64,000 nucleotides of DNA from Amycolatopsis vancoresmycina (GTDB taxonomy: Bacteria > Actinomycetota > Actinomycetes > Mycobacteriales > Pseudonocardiaceae): assembly GCF_000716785.1 (NCBI RefSeq), contig NZ_JNYY01000012.1:62001-126000 (forward strand). The letters are read 5' to 3'. Below are positions 58,911-64,000 of this stretch, one piece after another. Every line of letters starts with the position of its first letter. Positions within the stretch are counted from its first letter, which is position 1. The notes under the pieces were generated by a model. The model saw only the letters and a list, made by a program, of their open reading frames with translations, did not search any database and was not told the DNA's origin. A program made the translations under genes and the position numbers.

Positions 58911-61900
58911 CTAGAGCTCGTAGTCCTGCGGCGGGTTCAGGCCCCGGTCCACCGCCCGGCCCAGTGCTCCGACCGTGGGGTGCTCCAGCAGCAGGGCCAG
59001 CGCCCCGACCGTGGGGTTGTCGAACAGCGCCCGCGGGGGCAGCGCCGCGCCGAAGTCCGCGCGCAGGCGGGCGGTGACGCGCAGGCACAACAGCGAATCC
59101 CCGCCGAGGGCGAAGAAGTCGTCGTCGACGCCGACGTCCTCGACGGCGAGCACCTCGGCCCAGATCCGGCTCAGGGTCCGCTCGGTGGCGGTGCGGGGCG
59201 CGAGGTAGGCGGCTTCGGTTCGCGCCGGGGCGGGCGGCGGGAGCGGGCGCGGCCGGGGCGGGGCGGCCGGCCGGGTGGGTTCCCGCAGCAGGTCGGCGAG
59301 TTCGCCGGCGAGGGCTTCGGCCGTGCTCGCGTCGAACAGCGCGGGGTCGTAGCCCAGCGACAGGGACAGGGGTTCGTCGGCGCGTGCGCTGCCGTGGGCG
59401 ACGAGGGCCAGGGGGTAGTTGGTGATCTCGACGGCGGCCAGGTCGGCCACGTGCAGGCCGTGCGCGGCGAGTGCGTCCCGGTCGAAGGGGTAGTTCTCGA
59501 AGACGACGATGCTGTCGAAGAGGCCGGTGGCCGCGGGCAGCCCGCTCCAGCGGCGCAGCGTGGCGAGCGAGACGTGGCCGAAGCGGCGGGCCTCGGCCTG
59601 GTCGGCCTGCAGGCGCCGGAACCAGCCGGGCCGGTCGGCGCCCTCGGCGACGGTGACGCGGACCGGCACGGTGTTGACGAACATGCCGACGATCGCGTCC
59701 ACGCCGGGCAGCTCGGCGGGCCGGCCGGACACGACGGCGCCGAAGCAGACGTCGGGGTCGCCGCCGTGCCGGGCGAGCAGCCGCGCCCACGAGCCCTGCA
59801 CGACGGCGTTGACGGTCAGCCGGTGCCGCCGGGCGAAGGCGGCCAGGTCCCGGGATTCCGCAGTGGACAGTCGACGCTCCACTGTGGACCGCGAGCGGGT
59901 CCGGTGGGCCCGGCCGGGCGGGCGGTCGTACGGCAGCCGGGTCGGGGTGAGTCCGGAAAGGACCTTCCGCCAGTGTGTCTCGGCCGCGGTGGCGTCCTGC
60001 CGGGCGAGCCAGGCCAGGTGGTCGGAGAACGGGCGGCGGGGCTTGGCGGGCTGCCCGGAGAGGTGCGCGAGGACGTCGGTGAGCACCTCGAAGACGCTCC
60101 AGCCGTCGAGGACGACGTGGTGGAAGGTCCAGAGCACCCGGATCCGGGCACCGGGCAGCCGGATCAGCGTGACGCGCAGCAGCGGCGGCACGGCCGGGTC
60201 CAGCCCGGCGTCCCGGTCGGCGGCGAGCAGCGCGGCTTCGCTGCCCTGCTGCGATCGCCAGTCGTGCACGGTCACCGGCAGCGGCACGGCCCGGTGCACC
60301 ACCTGGACCGGTTCGCGCACGCCGGTCCAGCGGACGGCGGTGCGCAGGGCCGGGATCTCGCCGACGACCCGCCGCCAGGCGGCTTCGAGGGCCGCCGGGT
60401 CGTCGGTGCCGGTCAGGGTGAAGCAGAGCTGTTCGAGGTAGGTGCCGGGTTCGGACAGGCTGTGGAACAGCATGCCCGCCTGCATCGGGGTCAGCGGGTA
60501 GACGTCCTCGACGTTGCGGCCGTCGCCGAGGAGCCGGTCGAGTTCGGCCTGGTCGGCGGCGGCGAGCGGGAAGTCGGACGGCGTCCCGCCCCCGGCGGCG
60601 GGATCGGCGCAGTGGGCGACGATGTCCGTCAGCGCGGCCAGGACATCGGCGGCGAGGCGGGCGACGGTGGGCTCGTCGTGCACGTCCGGGGAGTAGGTCC
60701 ATTCGCATTCGAGTTCGCCGCCGGCGGTGACGGCCGCGGTGATGTCGAGCCGGGCGGTGCCGGTGACGTGCGGGGCGCGGGTGAGGCCGATCGCGGAGGG
60801 GGCGGAGCGGAACAGGTCGCTTTCCTCCTCGCCCAGGTCGAAGCGGCCGAGGTAGTTGAACGCCGCCACCGGCCGCGGCGCGGGGACCTCCGCGTCGCCC
60901 AGGTACCGCAGCACCCCGTACCCCAGGCCGCGGTCCGGGGCCGCGCGCAACGCCTCCTTCACCCCCTTCAGCACCGCGCCCCAGCCACCCTCGCGCGGGA
61001 CCTCCACCGCGCACGGGTACAGCGTCGTGAACCAGCCGACCGTGCGGGACAGGTCCAGGTCGTCGAAGACGTCCTCGCGGCCGTGTCCTTCCAGTTCCAG
61101 CACCACCCGCTCGTGGCCGGTCCACTCCGCGAGCACCCGGGCGAGGGCGCTCACCAGCAGGTCGTCGATGCGGGTGCGGTACGCGGCCGGGGTTTCGCGC
61201 AGCAACGCCGCCGTCTCCCCCGCGCCGAGCCGGACGGTCACCGCGCGCTGCGGGCGCGGGTCACCGTCGGGCCAGGCACCGGCCCCTTCGGCCGCCCGGC
61301 GCCAGAACGAAAGCTGGCTTTCGACCGCGGCCGCATGCCCGGCCAGCCGGCGCGCCCAGTCGCCGAACGAAGTCGTCCGGGGCGGCAGCTCCACCGGCCG
61401 TCCCGCGCGCGCCGCCCGGTAGGCCGTGCGCAGGTCGGCGAGGAGGATCCGCCACGAGACGCCGTCCACGACCAGGTGGTGGGCGGCCAGGAGCAGACGC
61501 GAGCCGTCCAGGACGGCCGTGAACAACGCCCCGCCGTCCAGGTCGAAGAAGTCCATTGTGGACACCGAACCGGTGCGGAAGGCCGGCACCGGGTCCGTGT
61601 ACTCCTGCCGCCACTCGCCGCCCACCCGGCGGAAGCGCAGCCGGAGCGCATCGTGGTGGCCGACCAGCGCCTCGACCGCCGTGCGCAGCGCCGTGCGGTC
61701 GGCGTCGGCGGCGAGCTCGGCCGACACCCACTGGCTGAAGTGGCCGGGCCGCTCGGTGATCGTCTCGAAGAACCAGTGCTGGATGGGCGACAGCGGCACC
61801 GGGCCCGAAGGCGGCGGCACCTCGCGCACCGCCGGTTCCGCCCACACGCCGGCCGCGGCCAGTGCCGCCGGGGTCTGGCGGAGGAAGACGTCCTTCGCGC

Positions 61901-64000
61901 TCAGGCGCAGCCCGAGTTGCCGGGCCCGCGCCACCACCTGGATGCCGAGGATGGAATCGCCGCCCAGCTCGAAGAAGTTGTCCGCCGTCCCGACGCGTTC
62001 CACGCCGAGAACTTCGGCCCACACCCGCGTCACCAGTTCCTCGGCGGGCCCGCGCGGGGCGGTGTGGGCGCGGGCGGCCCGCGTCCGCGGCGCGGGCAGC
62101 GCACGGCGGTCGATCTTGCCCTGCGGGGTCAGCGGGAACCGGTCGAGCAGCACCAGCGCGCCGGGGACGAGGTGCCCGGGCAGGCTCTTGGCGAGGAATT
62201 CGCGCAGCGCACCGGGCTCGATCGGGCGCCGCGGCACCACGTACCCGGCCAGCCGCTTGTGGCCCGGGGTGTCCTCGCGCGCCAGCACGACGGCCTCGCC
62301 GACGTCCGGGTGCCGCCGCAGCGCCGCCTCGACCTCGCCCGCCTCGATCCGGAAGCCGCGGATCTTGACCTGGTCGTCGGACCGGCCGAGGAAGTCCAGC
62401 ACCCACTCCTCGCCGGCCCGCCAGCGCACGACGTCCCCGGTGCGGTACAGCCGGGTGCCGCACCCGAACGGGTCGGCCACGAACCGGTCGGCGGTCAGGC
62501 CGGGCCGGTCCAGGTACCCGCGGGCCAGTCCGCTGCCGCCGACGTACAGCTCGCCGGGCACCCCGGCCGGCACCGGATCGAGGTGGCGGTCCAGCACCAG
62601 GCAGGACGTCCCGGTGATCGGCCGCCCGATCGGCACCGGACGGCCGGCGTCGCGGTCGCGGACGCGGTGGCAGGTGGTGAACGTGGTGTTCTCGGTGGGC
62701 CCGTAGCCGTTGACCAGCTCCAGGTGCGGCCACCGCCGCAGGACCCGGGCGCACTGCTGCGGCGAAAGGACGTCCCCGCCGGACACCAGCCGCCGCAGCC
62801 CGGCGAACACCCCGGGGTCGGCCGCGGCCACCTCGTGGAACATCCCCGCGGTCAGCCAGAGCGAGGTGACGCCTTCGGCGCGGAGAAAGGCACCGAGGGC
62901 CTCGACCGACGGCACGTCGTCGGTGTCGACGGCCAGCCGCGCCCCGGACAGCAGCGCACCCCAGATCTCCAGCGTCGAGGCGTCGAACGACAGCGGTGCG
63001 TACTGCGTCGCGACGTCGTCCGGGCCGAGCCGGGCGTACGGGTCGGCGCACAGCCGGGTCACCGCGCGGTGCTCGATCAGCACGCCCTTCGGCCGGCCCG
63101 ACGACCCGGAGGTGTAGAGCACGCAGGCCAGGTTCGCCGGCCGGGACCGGCGCTCCGGGGCGTCATCAGGCCGTCCCGTGTCCCACCCGTCGGCCAGGAC
63201 CAGCACGGGGATCCCGGCGGGGACGCGGTCGCGCGCCGCCCGGGTCGTGAGCACGATCGCGGCGCCGGAGTCCTCGAGCAGCCAGGCCAGCCGTTCGTCC
63301 GGGTACCGCGGGTCGAGCGGGACGTAGGCGGCGCCGGCCTTCAGGACGGCCAGCATCCCGGCGACCGCCTCGGCGCCCCGGGGCACGCACAGGCCGATCC
63401 GGGCGTCCGGCCGGGCGCCGCGGGCGATCAGGTCGTGCGCGAGCCGGTTCGCCCGGGTGTCGAGCTCGCGGTAGGTCAGGGCCGCGCCGGCGCAGGTCAC
63501 CGCGACCGCGTCCGGGCGCTCGCGGACGCGCTCGGCGAAGACGTCCAGCACGCTCAGGCCGGGTCCGTCCGCGCTCGATCGGCCTGCTTCGAGGAGCTCA
63601 CGGCGCTGGGCCGCGGCCGGCCACGGCAGCCGGGACAGCGGCCGCCCGGGGTCTTCGGCGATGCCTTCGAGCAGGGCCAGGAGGTTCTCGGCCAGCCGCC
63701 GGATCGTCTCGGCGTCGAACAGGTCGGTGCGGTATTCGAAGGTGGAGCGCAGGCCGCCGTCGCGCGGCTCGAACTCGAGCGTGAGGTCGAACGGCGCCGA
63801 CCGCCGGGGCAGGTCGAGCTCCTCGACCGCCAGCCCGTTGAGCTGCGGGGTGGCCGACGGCGCGTTCTGCAGCACCACCATGACGTTCACCAGCGGCGAC
63901 CGGCTCGCGTCGCGGTCCGGGGCGAGCAGCTCGACCAGGCGGCCGAACGGGACGTCGTCGTGGGCCATCGCGTCGAGCACCGTCGAGCGGACGCCGGTGA
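58911..64000 (-). CDS. Non-ribosomal peptide synthetase, C(partial)-A-T-E-C-T, 5' end outside the window
   Basis: At least 1690 residues; the frame is open past position 64000. The visible order is: end of a C domain (64000 to about 63550); A domain (about 63550-62100) with LYTSGSSGRPKGV, GYGPTEN and YRTGD; T with LGGDSI (about 61960); E domain (about 61800-60600) with HHLVVDG, VGWFTT and GYGVLRYL, intact; C domain (about 60520-59300) with HHVVLDG, intact; T with LGGDSL (about 59100). The A-domain pocket read against GrsA is D-A-L-W-V-G-G-T-F-K, close to the valine code DAFWIGGTFK, so D-Val is expected after epimerisation. The last C-T module has no A domain. Coupled in direction and spacing to the hybrid synthase downstream. 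Confidence 0.93.
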   Translation of the reverse strand, partial: TGVRSTVLDAMAHDDVPFGRLVELLAPDRDASRSPLVNVMVVLQNAPSATPQLNGLAVEELDLPRRSAPFDLTLEFEPRDGGLRSTFEYRTDLFDAETIRRLAENLLALLEGIAEDPGRPLSRLPWPAAAQRRELLEAGRSSADGPGLSVLDVFAERVRERPDAVAVTCAGAALTYRELDTRANRLAHDLIARGARPDARIGLCVPRGAEAVAGMLAVLKAGAAYVPLDPRYPDERLAWLLEDSGAAIVLTTRAARDRVPAGIPVLVLADGWDTGRPDDAPERRSRPANLACVLYTSGSSGRPKGVLIEHRAVTRLCADPYARLGPDDVATQYAPLSFDASTLEIWGALLSGARLAVDTDDVPSVEALGAFLRAEGVTSLWLTAGMFHEVAAADPGVFAGLRRLVSGGDVLSPQQCARVLRRWPHLELVNGYGPTENTTFTTCHRVRDRDAGRPVPIGRPITGTSCLVLDRHLDPVPAGVPGELYVGGSGLARGYLDRPGLTADRFVADPFGCGTRLYRTGDVVRWRAGEEWVLDFLGRSDDQVKIRGFRIEAGEVEAALRRHPDVGEAVVLAREDTPGHKRLAGYVVPRRPIEPGALREFLAKSLPGHLVPGALVLLDRFPLTPQGKIDRRALPAPRTRAARAHTAPRGPAEELVTRVWAEVLGVERVGTADNFFELGGDSILGIQVVARARQLGLRLSAKDVFLRQTPAALAAAGVWAEPAVREVPPPSGPVPLSPIQHWFFETITERPGHFSQWVSAELAADADRTALRTAVEALVGHHDALRLRFRRVGGEWRQEYTDPVPAFRTGSVSTMDFFDLDGGALFTAVLDGSRLLLAAHHLVVDGVSWRILLADLRTAYRAARAGRPVELPPRTTSFGDWARRLAGHAAAVESQLSFWRRAAEGAGAWPDGDPRPQRAVTVRLGAGETAALLRETPAAYRTRIDDLLVSALARVLAEWTGHERVVLELEGHGREDVFDDLDLSRTVGWFTTLYPCAVEVPREGGWGAVLKGVKEALRAAPDRGLGYGVLRYLGDAEVPAPRPVAAFNYLGRFDLGEEESDLFRSAPSAIGLTRAPHVTGTARLDITAAVTAGGELECEWTYSPDVHDEPTVARLAADVLAALTDIVAHCADPAAGGGTPSDFPLAAADQAELDRLLGDGRNVEDVYPLTPMQAGMLFHSLSEPGTYLEQLCFTLTGTDDPAALEAAWRRVVGEIPALRTAVRWTGVREPVQVVHRAVPLPVTVHDWRSQQGSEAALLAADRDAGLDPAVPPLLRVTLIRLPGARIRVLWTFHHVVLDGWSVFEVLTDVLAHLSGQPAKPRRPFSDHLAWLARQDATAAETHWRKVLSGLTPTRLPYDRPPGRAHRTRSRSTVERRLSTAESRDLAAFARRHRLTVNAVVQGSWARLLARHGGDPDVCFGAVVSGRPAELPGVDAIVGMFVNTVPVRVTVAEGADRPGWFRRLQADQAEARRFGHVSLATLRRWSGLPAATGLFDSIVVFENYPFDRDALAAHGLHVADLAAVEITNYPLALVAHGSARADEPLSLSLGYDPALFDASTAEALAGELADLLREPTRPAAPPRPRPLPPPAPARTEAAYLAPRTATERTLSRIWAEVLAVEDVGVDDDFFALGGDSLLCLRVTARLRADFGAALPPRALFDNPTVGALALLLEHPTVGALGRAVDRGLNPPQDYEL

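Noticed and set aside
53753..59077. Open frame of about 1774 codons on the plus strand opposite the hybrid synthase
   Set aside because: It is antisense to a gene with clear KS, C and T motifs. It has Arg/Gly/Ala/Val-rich composition without any domain, as expected from a GC-rich third-position shadow.

Overview
The window is very GC-rich DNA (roughly 70-75 % by eye) with strong third-position G/C bias, long chains of translationally coupled genes, and secondary-metabolism, carotenoid and GlgE-pathway genes. This points to a filamentous actinomycete, most likely Pseudonocardiaceae and possibly Amycolatopsis. The genus is inferred from gene content and from intergenic palindromes; no rRNA or other marker gene is present.

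Layout. (a) 1-5.0 kb: the tail of a helical-repeat protein, an MmyB-type regulator and an orphan one-module type I PKS (KS-AT-ACP). (b) 5.0-15.7 kb, minus strand: a ten-gene run of a DJ-1-like protein, a ThDP enzyme, a second DJ-1 protein, an AGE-family epimerase, STAS, GlgX, STAS, RsbW-like kinase, RsbU/SpoIIE-type phosphatase and a flavin monooxygenase. It looks like a stress or partner-switching operon joined to glycogen and carbonyl metabolism. A response-regulator/TrxR-like fusion is divergently transcribed. (c) 17.6-20.0 kb: an SCO6745-like protein and a divergent MFS exporter. (d) 20.2-33.2 kb: an apparent small-molecule pathway with an amidohydrolase, EthD-like protein, SDR, ACC-synthase-like aminotransferase, AurF-type diiron N-oxygenase, tryptophan 2,3-dioxygenase-like protein, kynurenine-formamidase-like hydrolase, O-methyltransferase, second (PrnB-like) TDO-superfamily protein, small alpha-beta-barrel protein, SnoaL-ankyrin fusion, flavin hydroxylase and VOC protein. 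(e) 33.2-39.9 kb: the GlgE-TreS-maltokinase operon, extended by a small protein, an alpha/beta hydrolase and a double SnoaL protein. (f) 40.0-50.2 kb: an aromatic-carotenoid locus with a Rieske protein, a LitR/CarH-like MerR regulator and the coupled operon crtE-crtI-crtB-crtYc-crtYd-crtT-crtU plus an FAD enzyme. (g) 50.6-52.4 kb: a secreted VWA/Calx-beta protein. (h) 52.5-64 kb, minus strand: an NRPS (C-A-T-E-C-T, cut by the window edge), a hybrid KS-AT(degenerate)-T-C-T-E(degenerate) protein and a KAS III-like enzyme.

How it fits together. Region d is the most novel-looking part. It combines a TDO-like enzyme, a formamidase, an arylamine N-oxygenase, an aminotransferase and a methyltransferase, as expected for an N-oxidised kynurenine- or anthranilate-type product. 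It also carries two TDO-superfamily proteins, each lacking a different key residue. Region h is an unusual assembly line: three of its four visible carrier domains have no adenylation domain beside them, and both its AT and its terminal E domain look inactive. Regions b and e together cover alpha-glucan, trehalose and maltose-1-phosphate metabolism. Three divergent promoter regions share a 12-bp ACT-N5-AAGT motif, and palindromic intergenic elements occur at 20.1, 41.2 and 52.5 kb.
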